Assembly (NCBI GenBank): GCA_033182465.1
Contig: CP137322.1
Location: forward strand, 186,001 to 250,000
Length of the DNA stretch: 64,000 nucleotides
DNA from: Sanghuangporus weigelae
Lineage: Eukaryota > Basidiomycota > Agaricomycetes > Hymenochaetales > Hymenochaetaceae
Direction of reading: 5' to 3'
Each line of letters starts with the position of its first letter. Within the stretch, counting starts at the first letter, position 1. Below are positions 34,047 to 45,812 of the stretch, piece by piece. Position numbers and translations under genes: made by a program. Under the pieces are notes generated by a model, which searched no databases, was not told where the DNA came from, and saw only the letters and a program-made list of their open reading frames with translations.

Positions 34047-35052
34047 TCACTCCAGTTTGGATACTTCCCATAATAGTTCCGCAGATTTCTCAAATATCTC
34101 GTCCATCCCCAGTTTCTCAGAGTCTATCAGGAGTAGACCCTTCACGAAGTCACTAGGAGCCCCTTTCTCGATATCGCCATCTACGAACATACGTGTGTGC
34201 GCGCGAATGTATGCCGGATAGACGATCTGGTCGAAATAGTTCGGAGGATCTCGCCAAAGGGCACCCTCTGGATCGGATTGTACTTGAGGTGAGTATCAGC
34301 TTGTCTTTGGCGCCGATAAATCGGAAACGAAAGATACCTGCAGTATGATATCCATGCCGTTCGTACCTCCGTTGCTTGAGGACATTGTATGAAACACGCA
34401 GGAACATACGGGCGTCCAATAAATCGATGACTTCTTCATCCCAATATAAAAGGAATCCGTCGACAAGCCCCCATATGACAGTGTCGCCCCTCTCTTCAAA
34501 TTGCTTCGATAACAGTTCGAATTTATCCTTCCAGCGCGAGAATGTTGCCTCGTTGACGGGAATATTCTTCTGTTCGTTGAGGTGGTCGTGTGATTTGTGC
34601 CAATCAGGGACCATGCCGGTCTGTTTGACTTCCCTCAAGAACTTCCGCATGCGAGGCCAATCTATTGCACCCGTCGGATCATCCCAATCCTGTACACCGT
34701 ACTCAGGATGGATGGGAATCAGCTCTTGGGGCTTAAGGACGGGTCAATCTTGGTAATAAAAGAGGTCAATCGTACAGCGTACCGGTGCAAAGTCCTTTAA
34801 CATCATACAATTTCGTTTCTAGATCAAATTCACGATAGAGCTTGCGACGCACATCTTGGTGAATGATTATGCTGTTTGGAAGGCATCTTCGTAAGTGTTT
34901 CGCCAGCGTTGTCTTGCCAGAGCATGTCGCCCCTCTGTTCTTCCAAAATTCATATGAATTTTGACTTTAATAAAATTTCAGCACATATACCAATAATAAT
35001 GCTCGTACCCCACGCCGACGAGTATAACGCGCTTTCGAGCTGCGCTGGACAT
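34047..35052 (-). CDS. NRK1: Nicotinamide riboside kinase
   Basis: The kinase phosphorylates nicotinamide riboside to NMN in NAD+ salvage. Exon 1 (35010-35052) encodes MSSAARKRVILVGVG, completing the P-loop GATCSGKT at residues 15-22. NSIIIHQD then joins, through a 12-nt microexon (34783-34794) coding DFAP, to PQELIPIHPEYGVQDWDDP, the substrate-binding block of the family. Later come WGLVDGFLLYWDEEV, LDARMFLRVSYNVLKQRRYERHGYHTA and, after another intron, EGALWRDPPNYFDQIVYPAYIRAH, the Nrk lid region. Stop TGA is 34047-34049. Length about 260-270 residues, normal for fungal NRK. Its start codon lies 176 bp from the start of the divergent Mtf2-like gene, so they share a short bidirectional promoter. 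Confidence 0.9.
34783..34794 (-). other. 12-nt microexon of the NRK gene (codes DFAP)
   Basis: Minus-strand GACTTTGCACCG lies between AAAG and GTACGC. It supplies the Asp-Phe of the conserved HQDDF block that both neighbouring exons lack, and keeps phase 0 on both sides. Confidence 0.75.
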
Positions 35053-35228
35053 GGAAGTGAGCACGATAATCAAATTTGAAGATCTAATCACGGGAACGGG
35101 GAATATTGTCGTTACATAAGCCAAAAGTCTCCCGTCGGTAAGCGTTTCCCACCTCTCTTTCTTTCACTTCTGTTGATTTCGTCTTAGAAATTTTTCTGTC
35201 TTTCTTGTCTGCTCGGTCGTTGGGGAAG

Positions 35229-36968
35229 ATGCTAAGTAGATGTAAGGGGAAAGGTAATGCGACCTTTATGAGGTGCATCGCAATCCGTGAGCTCGTATAA
35301 TTTCTTTAGGTTCGAGCAACAACTCACTGTTCTCTGCTAGCTGCTTCATCTCCATCTGTTCCTCGAGTGTCACTTAACAAAGAAACTCAACAAGGGCCTT
35401 TGAATAAGGAAGAGGAAGAAGTTTGGAACAATGTCCTGAAGTCCATTCCGACAAGCACGAAATGGCGAACACTTTCAAGCACCAGGCGGCCACGTACTCT
35501 GGAACCAGACTTCTTTTCGTCTAGGAGACTTGGGCAGTCGAGGAAATATACTACTGATGTGAGACAAGGCGAGAGTTCACAGTCATCGTGAGTTTTCAAA
35601 TGGTGCGTAAAAACTCGCAATCACCGAGTTACTATCGTTTTTAGTCCAGACGAACCTGAATCGTTGTTCAATTCAACGACATCTCCCTGGGACCACGTAT
35701 TCGAGAACATTGACAATATTCCTCCCTTGGATAGCATGCCCGTTACATCCCGCCCTCGCTCGACGGGATATACACCGCTGGGCGTCGCCAGCCCTCGACG
35801 GCAGACAATGACCGCTCGTGAAATCGACGCGTTTAATAACATGTTTAACATGATTTTCGACGCGGTCCAGAAGCAAAAGTCAGAGGCAGAGTCTAGAGGA
35901 AGTACTCTCCCTAGCGAGCGACCGCGTACTTGGGCAGATAGACGCGCGGACAAGGCGGCGCGACATGACCCCCTATCAGGAGTAGGGATTGGGAGCGGGC
36001 CTGAAGGTTCTGCGGGCATCAGCGATCTGTTTGGGAAATTGCGCCGTGTCTCACGTCAGTACAGGTGGTCAGCGCAGGAAGATGCGGAGCTTGAGCGAAA
36101 ACTGGCACAGATGGAGTTGTGCGAGACGGACCAACTATTATTGGAGTGGGCTGCTAAAGAGGTGTTTGACGAGTCCGCGAAATATGAAGATGCTGCTCGG
36201 CAAGCAGTTTATCGCTCTGAGAAGAGCTCCGAGACCTCACCCGGGCCCAAGCCCGAATCCGAATCTTCACAGTCATCTCCGAATCCATCCTCGTCGTTAG
36301 ACCGGGATCCTTCTCAGGGCCATGCCTTTTCCTCCCCTCTCCCACTTCAGCCTCCCGCCTATCCTCATCTCTTAGCAGTACTTATCTCAACTTTCCGGGA
36401 CAAATTCCACGACCCTCATCTTGCGCTTTCCATATTTCAGCATGCTCGCTCGCGGTCCATTGCATCGTACGTCTTTGGCTGCACAGCTCCCGCCTACAAC
36501 GAGCTCCTTCGCACTCGTTGGGAAGCCTTTCGGGACCTTCGCGGTGTTGCGGACGCGCTGAACGAAATGCGCGTAAACGGGATCACACCCGACGGCAAGA
36601 CGCGCGCGTTCGTCGAGGAACTGCGCCGTGAAGTAGGAGCACGTACTGTCTGGCAAGAAGAACGTAATATCGGTACAGGCGAGGTCCTCGACCTTCTTAA
36701 CCAAATCGAAACACTCAGTCGAGAACCTATGCAAAAGGAGCGCAAGCACCAGCAGCTGCAAAGAAGGCAGGGGGATTTCTACAGGAAGAAGAAGAACGAC
36801 GAAAAATACTGGAGGACATCCACGGCGGAGCGATGGAAGTCGGATGACGGCAAGTTTGATAAGGAATATAGGTTTGGCGATTGGAACTTGAAGAGACGAA
36901 AACCAAAGATGCCAATTGATCGCAATGACCAGCCTTCGTCTTCATTGCATAAGCTTGCATTTGAGTAG
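35229..36968 (+). CDS. Mtf2-like mitochondrial protein
   Basis: About 500-515 residues in three exons. The start at 35229 gives MLSRCKGK, joined by GT..CTAG splicing to AASSPSVPRVSLNKET, an arginine- and serine-rich presequence-like start; this exon is the least certain. Then come WRTLSSTRRPRTLEPDFF, TSPWDHVFENIDNIPPLD and a low-complexity Ser/Pro segment. The conserved C-terminal domain has LSIFQHARSRSIASYVFGC, APAYNELLRTRWEAFRDL, VADALNEMRVNGITPDGK and EEERNIGTGEVLDLL-type residues, matching fungal Mtf2-like proteins. Yeast Mtf2/Nam1 works in mitochondrial mRNA processing and translation together with the mitochondrial RNA polymerase. The tail is very basic (WRTSTAERWKSDD, NLKRRKPKM), consistent with RNA binding. 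Confidence 0.75.
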
Positions 36969-37283
36969 TCATCGCATTTCATCGAATCCAGACATTTCTA
37001 CATATTTACACTGGGATCTGAGTGCCTCCAAGAAATAACAAGTAATAGCGTACAAAATCTCGTAATACGATTATAATGTGCGTACCTAGTCTAAAAAACC
37101 GCCGTGAGGGGTATAATGAGCCCGAGAAGTAGAACACAACGACGAGAAACGTAAGACACAACAGAAGCAGACTGCACCCACGGTCAGCAAAGCATTCGGG
37201 AATAACATAAAGACAACAAAATGGAAGAACAATGGGATTGAGGAAAGTAAATGAGAACGAGGCACGAAAGTCGTTTCCGGAGT
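36969..37283. other. Intergenic, convergent 3' ends
   Basis: AT-rich flank between the Mtf2-like stop and the RhoGAP stop. Nothing else seen. Confidence 0.5.
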
Positions 37284-40200
37284 TTACCGTCCCGGACGAC
37301 GGTTGCGGGGTTTTGAGGCATTGGCAGTAGTCCCGAGACCATGCTTCGGCACATATCCAGGATCCACCCTATTGCATTTGAGATGCAATAGAAGGTTATG
37401 CACGAACATCTGCTCGTATCTGCGAAGGGGCTTAGAGTTTAGAAGTCAACAATACCGGATGATCACAGATACGTACGGTGCATTCGTAAAAACGACAGTC
37501 ATAGACTCCGATTCGCACCGGAGCAAGTTCGGAGCCATCACAAGAGCCAAATTCGCGCTCGTCATCTTCGTCGTAGCTTGGACCTTGTCGTCTAAGAACA
37601 GCTGTAGGAAGCTAATAACGAACAACACGACCCGACGTTGGATCGTTGGAAGGCGTGGCACCATCGCAACGCACGCTTCAGGATCCTTCGAGCACGCGAC
37701 ACAGTCGTTGTATAGCTCCGTTGGGACCAGCGGGTCGGCTAATTCGCGGAGCCAGAGTTTCAAAAGACTCGCAGGAACGTGTGGGTCGTCGATTCCCTCG
37801 AGGTTGTAATACCCGCGCTCGATACGTATTTTTAGCTCGCCGACGCTGTCACCGTCTCCTGGGATACGGAAAATGCCCTCAGATTTTAGCCCACCCAGCG
37901 CCAGGATTCCGTCGGCAAGGAAAGGAAGGATAATGGGTACTTGAAGGTGTGGGTATGTACGTTCTTGCAGGCGGATGATGGCGTCCAGTGATTCGCCGAA
38001 TGTTGAAGGATTGAATGCCGCATCCTTACCGCAGCATGGTTAGTATACGTCATGGGCCGTTACTAGAAAGATATGGCTTACCGAAGCAGTTTCTATCTCA
38101 GCAATCGTAGGTGGCTTTCCACGGGGCCCTTTTTTAGAGATGATGAAGAGACGCTGTAGGCAGTACTTCGCCATGACGTCCACTCGCCCTTCCGGCTGCG
38201 TCGTGTTCTGCTGTATGAACGATCGAAGATACGACTCAAAGTTCTTCGAGGGCGGGAACGACACGAGCAGGACACACATAAATTGCCAGCCTCTGAACAA
38301 ACTCTCTCTTAAGCCAGAGTGTGATGAAGTGTCAGTACAAGATCCCAAACCCTTCCATGAGGAATGAACTCACGGATTAGAGTTCCCAGTTAGCTGCTTC
38401 ACGAGCTGGCAGTAAATCTCGTCCCGCAGCTCTCCATGCGTCAGACATTCCCCAATTAACCACCTTTCTTCCTCTAAAATACCAGAGACCATGCTCGGTA
38501 AGGAGGTCGAGCTCGTATTCTTCAGCGAGGTGAACGATGTAGTTGGTCCACCGCCAGCTCCTAAGTGCGAATCCGAGGCCTGCTGACGTATGACTGCTCG
38601 CTCGCGATCACGATCCCCCATGATGCGTTGAATGACCTTAAACATCTTCACTGTGTCCTTGTGAAGTCCGCGATTTAACAGGAGGAGAGGCTGTTGGAGA
38701 GGAGCCTGAATAATATGCGTCAATGCATCAAGGCTCCGTTTGTACTACGACCAGTAAACGGGACGCACCTTTTGCCATACCATCATCTTTTCCACGGGAA
38801 TCTTTTTCCGGAAGATAATGCCGGTTCGATGGGTCGCAAAATACTGCCTCGCAAACTCACTATGTACAAACTGTTGAATATCAACGGCGAGATCTTCGGG
38901 AAGGATGGGTCGACCCCTAGGATATTTGTGAAATGCTCAAGTCAGTTTTCGAGTTAACTCAATAAACGGAGGGTCATACATACCCAGTACTGTGTCGAGG
39001 TCCATCGCGGTCCAAAGAATTCTTCACATCAATAAGTATAGGTTTCCCTTCCGTTCGCGCCTTTACAGGGCTCATGTTCATCGTTGCTTCTACTCAGTGG
39101 ATAGATAAATAAGACAGTCTCCCCTAATCCTCAATAGCAGGGAACAGCTTACCAGCATCAAGCCTTGGCGCCCCGATATCCTGCGTTCGTATCGATCCAA
39201 AGTTTTCCGACTTCGCGCTCATACTCTTGCGAGAAGTCGGGATAGGCGGAGGCGGCATGCGATTCTGGTCTTGTATCTGATTCTGGGTCTGACTCTTGTT
39301 TGCTCCAAACAAGCGCTCAACACCCTTTCCCTTTGATAGCGACGAAAACGGTGAATTGAGCGATCCGGGCGAGACGGGACTCGTCGGAGTAGGTAGAACA
39401 TTATCGCGCGTCTTTCCCGATCCTCCAACGTTGACCGTCAGCCCAGACGGTACTCGTGCCGGAGATGATGCGGCTCGAGGAGCAAAGATCATATTACCCA
39501 TGGTAGTATTCCCTTCCGCCTCGCGTTGACCGAAATATCCGTGCGTGTCTGAACTGGGCGTAGGTGGGACAGGAGAAACAGGTGTGGGCGGCACGCTTCC
39601 GTTCGCCCCTGCTCCGCGCTCGTTCGCAATGCGTGATGCAAGCGCAGATAAACTCTGCTGAGGTTTCGTTTGCGGACGAGGGGCTCCTGTACTGGGACCA
39701 ACAGATTTACTCCTCACAGAAGCTTGTGAAACTCTAGCCTTCTCCTTCTCCTGTCGGCCCCGTTCTTTCTCCCTTTCCTTCTCTTTCTCCTGTACTTCCC
39801 GTTGTCGCTCCTTCTCCTTGGCTCGGGATGCCACTATTGCGGCCTTCTTCTCTTCCGCATCAGACGCAGATCCCTCTGTCTGACTCTGATAAGGCGAAGC
39901 TGGGATCGGTGGGAGATGCGTCCCGCCAAAGCCATGTGCAAAGTGATGGTGATTGTGAGGATATCCATGAGTGAAGGCACTTCGTTTAGGAGTCTGTGGC
40001 ACGGAACCTGGAGCTGGCACGGCTTTGGAAGACGAGCTTTGCGAGGAACTCACGACACGAATCGTGGGCGAAGCAGAACTAGAAGCCGCCACCGCACCTG
40101 AGCCAGATGCAGAAGCAGAACGTCTCCTCATCGACTTCTCCATTGCCTGAGATCCATTTACGTGTACGTCTTTGCTATTGCTATACTGATTCGCCATATT

Positions 40201-41392
40201 ATCTGATAATGCTCTCTGCACCGCCGGACGACCACCCAAATCCGCAGCACCTGCTTTGGACTGAGCTTGTAGTTGCTGCTGTTGTTGCTCAGTGTAAGCT
40301 TTGACAGCTTCTGGGTCGAAAGCCTGAGAGTAGCGCGCGCTAAGACGCTTGCACGCAGCTGTGTTCTATTCGTCGTCAAACACAGTCCGCAGTATCAGCA
40401 ACGGTCGCGCCCCCGGGATACAAGTTCCAATTTGTCGCATAGATCAATCGTTTAATGTATCAAAGTTATACGCATGTCAGCCTCGTTTCACGACAAAAAT
40501 AAGACATATACAGAGACTGACCTGAAGGATAGCCAACGGAATGATGAACGCATCTGGACGCTCCCATACTGTTTCTTTGCTCACTGTATGATAGTAATAT
40601 GGGATGCCACCCCGACTTTCGTCAATGAGCTCCCACCATTCTCCTTCCTGGTTTGGAGGAAGGCTACCATTCGAATCCACATTTCATTTGTTTATCCGCC
40701 CACGTGTTATCGGAAGATGTCCGTGCGCATCCAATACAGTTATGAAAGTGCAAGAATAGCATCCGCCACGATCAATCCGCCAAGAACGTAATTATGGGGA
40801 TGGATGGCAAAGACCCCAGGTTCAATGAAATGACAGCGATAATTACGGGCGCGGGGATAAGCCATTAGCATTGAGCAATTAAGGCAGTCCGAGTACACAA
40901 AGGTCCATTGGACGCGCCGATTGATCGTGATTGTGGATCAAATAAGCAAATAAGCAGTAAATGAGATGAGTGATGAGGTGAGATTAGGCATAAAAGCGAA
41001 AGAACCGAAAGAATAGAGACGCACACAAAGTTCCCAACAGGAGGGTCCCAGCTGACATGGCCTGTCGCCGGACATGCGTAAAACGGCGTCTGACTCTGTT
41101 CAATATTTACTCCTCCATTAGCTCCTCGACGATCCATCATGCTATGGATAACAAAAGGAGCCGGCAAACGCACCTGAGGTTCGATGAGCGTTACCCAAAA
41201 GTTCGCTCCCCATGCGCTGTCAATCTCCGCTACCGGCGTCTGCGCTGCCGGGCTCTTCGGTGGACGTGCAGTCGGGTTCGCAGAATTTGCAGAAGCTGGA
41301 GGTGAAGTTGGTTGCTTTAAAGAATGCGAGTGCGAGGATAAAGCAGTTCCGTTGAGGCTGAGTTGCGGGACTTGAGGCTGCGCTCGCGCCAT
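37284..41392 (-). CDS. WW-WW-MyTH4-RhoGAP protein (ARHGAP39/Vilse-type Rho GTPase activator)
   Basis: A multi-exon gene for roughly 1,100-1,200 residues. From the N-terminus (MARAQPQVPQLSLNG at 41392): a first WW domain split by an intron (ANFWVTLIEPQ and TPFYACPATGHVSWDPP), a second WW domain (GEWWELIDESRGGIPYYYH and TVSKETVWERPDAF), a long disordered part with a Gln run and a highly charged Lys/Glu/Arg stretch at about 39730-39820, a MyTH4 domain (38370-38900: LLLLNRGLHKDTVKMFKVIQ, LTHGELRDEIYCQLVKQLTGN) and a C-terminal RhoGAP domain. The RhoGAP arginine finger is visible in SEGIFRIPGDGDSVGELK, followed by LKLWLRELADPLVP and SANLALVMAPNLLRCES. It should switch off Rho-type GTPases at polarity sites, with microtubule or motor links through MyTH4. 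Stop TAA is 37284-37286. Confidence 0.88.
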
Positions 41393-42633
41393 ATCGATAT
41401 CCGCTGCAAACCGACGGGATTGATTATTTCGTCTTCCTTGAGCTTTACCCGCAGTTCGTGAACTGAGAGAAAAAGACAGGGAAGAAAAAGAGAAATTTGT
41501 CGTGCGGTGTCTTTTGTTTCGTACAAGTGAACGCAAGGGCCGTCAGCAGTCGGTCACAAACCGCCGCCGCGGGTATAAGTATCGTTATCGACAAGACAAA
41601 GTGATTGTCTGTCTCGTCGCCGTCGACGCCGTCGTCGTCTGAGGGAGTAGCGCAGGCAACCACCACCACCAGGCTCAACACAGCCAGTATAGCATGAAAT
41701 TAAAATAGCGTACACTTTCAAATAATCTCTGAAGATCTAGAAATTCCTGGTTTCTGATTTGCATGATCTCAGATTACGTATTTCCTTTGAATTCGGAATT
41801 TCGGAGGCAGCAGTAGTAGATGTACAACAAGCGCTCTTCTAAATAATATTGTTTGCTGACTAGCCTATCGCGAATATCACCACCAACTCTGCTGTTGATG
41901 CTGGCCAATAAAGACACACTATACGCGGGTCTGATAACATCACACTGTTTATATTGATAAATAAGTCCTGAGAGAACCCCAGACCATACTTTCTACCAAG
42001 ACTGATTTGACCGATCTTCTTGGGATGGAGAAGCTTTTCGCGCCAGGCTGCCCATTCTCAGAGTTCCACATCCGAATCGCTCAAAATGATAAGACGATTC
42101 GCATCTGGGACTGAAAGAGTAGACAACCCACAGAAAAGCATCCCTGCATGAGAATAAAATATCCCGAGAACGTCCTGTCATTGAGATAGGATGTCAGTAC
42201 TTCCACATGACGGTCAGAAACAAATGAAAGCGGGTATACATACGAAAGCTGCGATGAACGACTATATTGGACAAATGGAAGGTCGCTTATCGATCACCCC
42301 CATCAGATATTTATTCAGCTCCCTCCCACTCGAATGAGCTCAAGGAGATGTCTGAGAGCTGGGAACAAAACGCATGTGTACTAACACCGCTGTCGAATTC
42401 TCCTGATCAGAGAGTCTCACATAGTCGCAGAGGCATTCGACGGACAGCAAACGCCCATCAGCACGAACAAGATGGCGGTTAGATGCAAGTCGTTGACACG
42501 TCCCATCGAGGAATTTATAGCTGTCCTAAACCGGAAATGATCTGCGCCTTTCCAAATACAGTCACGCTGATCTATCTACAGAAAGATGCCGATGCCGTGA
42601 GCCGAAGGACCAACAAATTCTTCCTCCACGACC
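41393..42633. other. Divergent intergenic region of about 1.2 kb
   Basis: Lies between the RhoGAP start (-) and the DMAC1-like start (+). It contains a GTCGTCGCCG-type triplet-rich stretch at 41605-41645. No gene supported. Confidence 0.45.
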
Positions 42634-42894
42634 ATGAACACCTCACAAGCCCAAACTTCACAATCTCAAGACATAAACATCCAAGCTGGGAAAACCACTC
42701 AGCAGGAGTGTCTATCGTGCAAAATAATTGGTACAGCTGCTTTCGGGACGGTCGGGCTCTACGCTTTGCAACAATCCCGCCTTCCGGTCGGTCAGAAGGG
42801 TGCTCCGAAAGGGCCTGTTGCTCGTCGAGTCATGGCCGGCGTTGGGTTATGTTTCCTGGGGTTGAGCTATATCAGATGGTTAGTGTCAATCTAG
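42634..42894 (+). CDS. DMAC1-like (DUF4536) small mitochondrial membrane protein
   Basis: A single-exon, 86-residue protein. The conserved segment is QECLSCKIIGTAAFGTVGLY, followed by ALQQSRLPVGQ and a second hydrophobic helix VMAGVGLCFLGLSYIRWLV. CLSCKIIG-x-F...G-Y and the two short membrane helices match the 'distal membrane-arm assembly complex protein 1-like' domain; the animal protein assembles respiratory complex I in the inner mitochondrial membrane. In fungi the role is inferred. A longer overlapping frame (42483-43139) on the same strand is a chance frame. Confidence rests mainly on the CxxC-IIG signature and length. Confidence 0.75.
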   Translation: MNTSQAQTSQSQDINIQAGKTTQQECLSCKIIGTAAFGTVGLYALQQSRLPVGQKGAPKGPVARRVMAGVGLCFLGLSYIRWLVSI

Positions 42895-43078
42895 TTCCTT
42901 ACAGCGGTCCATTAGGAAAGAGAATTGATTTATTTCAGGACTATGAACTCTTCTACTTTGTCTGGACGCGCGCAACGAAAACAAACGACCTCATCATGAT
43001 CAGTTGCATTTGCCGCGACACCATTATTCAACTCGTGCCTCGTTATTGTACATTTTATAATCTTATAACAGTTCCCCC

Positions 43079-44223
43079 TCACAAGTTCGCGAACTTCGGC
43101 TTCCTCTTCTCTACGAACGCACTCATACCTTCCTTCTGATCTTTCGTCGCAAACAGCGCGTGGAAAGCCCTCCTCTCAAACACCAACCCTTCGGCGAGAC
43201 TCGTCTCTGCAGCCTTACGGACGCACTCCTTCGCAGCACGTACAGCAACTTGACTCTTGCCAGCAATATTCGCTGCGATCTTCACAGCTTCGTCCACGAC
43301 ATTCTCGTTCTCTCCGATGACGCGCGTGACGAGTCCCCACCGTTCGGCTTCAGACGCTGGGATTTTACGTCCTGTGAGGACGAGCTCCATTGCGCGGGAT
43401 TGTCCAATGAGGCGCGTGAGGCGTTGAGTACCACCAGCGCCTGGTATGACACCCAAGTCGATCTCAGGCTGCCCGAAGACCGCAGAAGGAGAGGCAAGTA
43501 AGATATCGCACATCATGGCGAGTTCGCATCCTCCGCCGAGCTGTACGTTCAAGCTGTTAGATGGTAGAACTGTATTGGGACTTTGAGAGAGAAGAGAGAA
43601 GAGAAACGTACCGCGTAGCCGCTTACAGCAGCAATCGTTGGCTTCCTCAAGTTCGCGAGTCGGTGCCAATTTGCAAGGAAATCCTCCCGACTCACATCGT
43701 GATCTATAAGTCGTCAAATCATACCACATTCAGCTCTCGTCCGTCCGTGTCCCAATTATAAACCTTCCCCAATCAGCATACTAGCTTAGTCACGTCACTC
43801 ACATTCTTTGTCCTTCATTTCCTTAATGTCGGCACCAGCCGCAAAAGCCCTCTCACTTCCCGTGATCACAACAGCACCGACGCTTTCGTCGTTCTCAATT
43901 CTGTTCAGCGTGTCATTCAGTTCCGAAATGAGCGCAGCGCAGAGGGCGTTAAGCGCCTTCGGTCGGTTGAGCGTGATGAGTGCAACACCTGGTGCAGGTG
44001 AGCTTGGGATGATATGCGTATAGGGCTCCGATTCAGAGCGGACAATCCAGCTTGGACCTGAAGACATTTGCCGGACTTGGAATTGTTGACGAGAAATAGA
44101 AAGTGGTCGGGCAGACTTTGCGGCTGAAAGTTGAGCTCGGAGAACGATCGATGCGCGAGCTGGAAGTCGACGAGCTGAGGTGGTGGCTAAAGTGCGAGAG
44201 ACAAGAGTGCGCGTTGCAGACAT
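43079..44223 (-). CDS. Mitochondrial enoyl-CoA hydratase (crotonase, ECHS1-like)
   Basis: Three or more exons: 43803-44223, a short middle exon ([20 protein letters not shown] then [11 protein letters not shown]), and the long last exon ending at 43079. The N-terminus ([20 protein letters not shown]) is arginine/serine-rich without acids, a mitochondrial presequence. The crotonase fold shows [27 protein letters not shown] (the A-GAD-I oxyanion region), [17 protein letters not shown] with the first catalytic Glu, and [20 protein letters not shown] with the second Glu. [20 protein letters not shown] and [10 protein letters not shown] close the C-terminus as in ECHS1. It hydrates short-chain trans-2-enoyl-CoA in beta-oxidation and branched amino acid breakdown. 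Total about 290-300 residues, as expected. Confidence 0.93.
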
Positions 44224-44526
44224 GGATTGGACGAAAGGACGGACGCTGTATGATATGCGAGAATCGGTCAGGCCAGCAATTGATGTGCCAGATTATATAA
44301 TATAACGTGCGTACTTTCACGTGAAGACCAACAATTCGAAATTAATTTCAAATTCCAAAGTAAAGTAGAGAACTGAAATCCGAAACTATCGATAAACAAA
44401 GCAAATGGACAATGCTAATGCGAAAAACAAGATGATCAAGGAAATTATGTCTAGCAATGCGCGAGTCTTAATAAATAATTGATGCGATGCCTAAATGGAC
44501 GAGGTCTCGGAAAGGCTATAAGAATC

Positions 44527-45812
44527 TCATGACCGTACTCCAGGGAAGAACCCGTCCCAAATACCTCCACCAGTCCGATTCATCCTCGCAGGAGCAGGTC
44601 TTCCCTCATTATCGCCATTCTCTTTACTCTTCACCAACTTTGCCATCTTATCCACAGCCTCCTTCACAAAGTACACCTCGATCGGCTTACTCTTCACTTC
44701 AGAGCGACACGTCGGACACGTATACTTCGGCTGCGGCACCCGCACCTTCCATTCCGCAAGCATCATTTTTATGGCATGCGCGATTTGTGGCACGTGTCGA
44801 TTTGCAGAATAGTCTGGTGGGATCAAGGGACCGGCGACAAATTCCGGATGCGCCGCGGCGTGGCGCGTGTAAGTCGAATTGAACCAGTCATGCAGACATG
44901 ATTCGCAGAATGTGTGCCCACAATCACGGATAGTTGCTGGATGCCACATCATCGTTGTACAAATCTCGCATGAGATGAGGTCATCTATCCCGGCCAAGTC
45001 CTGCGAACACGGAGGAAAGAATCATATAACCACGACGGGATAGCGAATCAAAGGAGCTTACCAGAGCAGGAGCTGGTGGTGGTGCCGGAGCACGTCTCCG
45101 TTTTTCTAGTACCCGTGCCTCCAGTTCTTTGAATCGCATATTATCCAACGCTCTGGCGTGTTTTAATTTGATTATAGCATTCCTCCCTTCTTCAACCTCC
45201 TTGCTCTTCTTTTCATACTTCTATTTTATCCATAGGTGAATCAGTGTAAGGCAATCCTCAGAATTTGAATGTTCAACTGACCTGCTTCAACTCTTCGTTT
45301 TCTGTTTTCAGCATGGCAACACGAGACGCGTCCGATTCTTTTCCCTTTCCCTTGTCACCTCTTGTGTCTACAAGGCTTCGTTCGCTCTCTCGCTCTTTCC
45401 GCTTCATACCCGCGTTCACATCGGCAGGTTTCGGCAAGCCAGGATGGAAAAGTATATCATCATCATCTTCATCATCGGAAGTCAGAACAATCACTGAAGG
45501 AGAATGTCCTTGAGGCGGAATATTCGCTCGCTTCTTCGAACTCGACGCTACAGCAGATCCAGAACCACCAGGACTAGTACTGAGGTTGGTTTTAGAGACT
45601 ATGGGCACAGTGGAACGCATGACAGCAGTGAGCTTCGTCTGACGATTCGCGTCGCGATTCCTAAGGACAGGAGGTCTAGGCAAGACACCCGTCTTAAGAG
45701 TGACTTTACCCGTGCTCGAGCCCGTGCCGTGGCCAGTGTGGGCCTTGCGCTTCGTACTGGTTCCGGTGCTGGTTATTGCGGAACCAGAACGGGACATGGA
45801 TCTAGTAGTCAT
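44527..45812 (-). CDS. C3HC4 RING-finger protein (putative E3 ubiquitin ligase)
   Basis: MTTRSMSRSGSAITSTGTST opens a disordered basic/serine-rich N-terminal half with an acidic patch (VLTSDDEDDDDILFHP). A coiled coil follows (MLKTENEELKQ, then KYEKKSKEVEEGRNAIIKLK, FKELEARVLEKRRRAP). The RING domain starts at ISCEICTTMMWHPATIRDCG and continues HTFCESCLHDWF, with the last cysteine pair in YTCPTCRSEVKSKP about 65 residues later, a long loop often seen in fungal RING proteins. The C-terminal helix contains VYFVKEAVDKMAKLVKS. Two or three short introns (around 45000-45060 and 45220-45275). Likely a nuclear E3 ligase, although the substrate is unknown. Confidence 0.82.

Noticed and set aside
42483-43139. 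218-codon frame overlapping the DMAC1-like gene
   Set aside because: Different frame from the recognisable DMAC1-like protein, no domain, unusual composition; treated as a chance frame.
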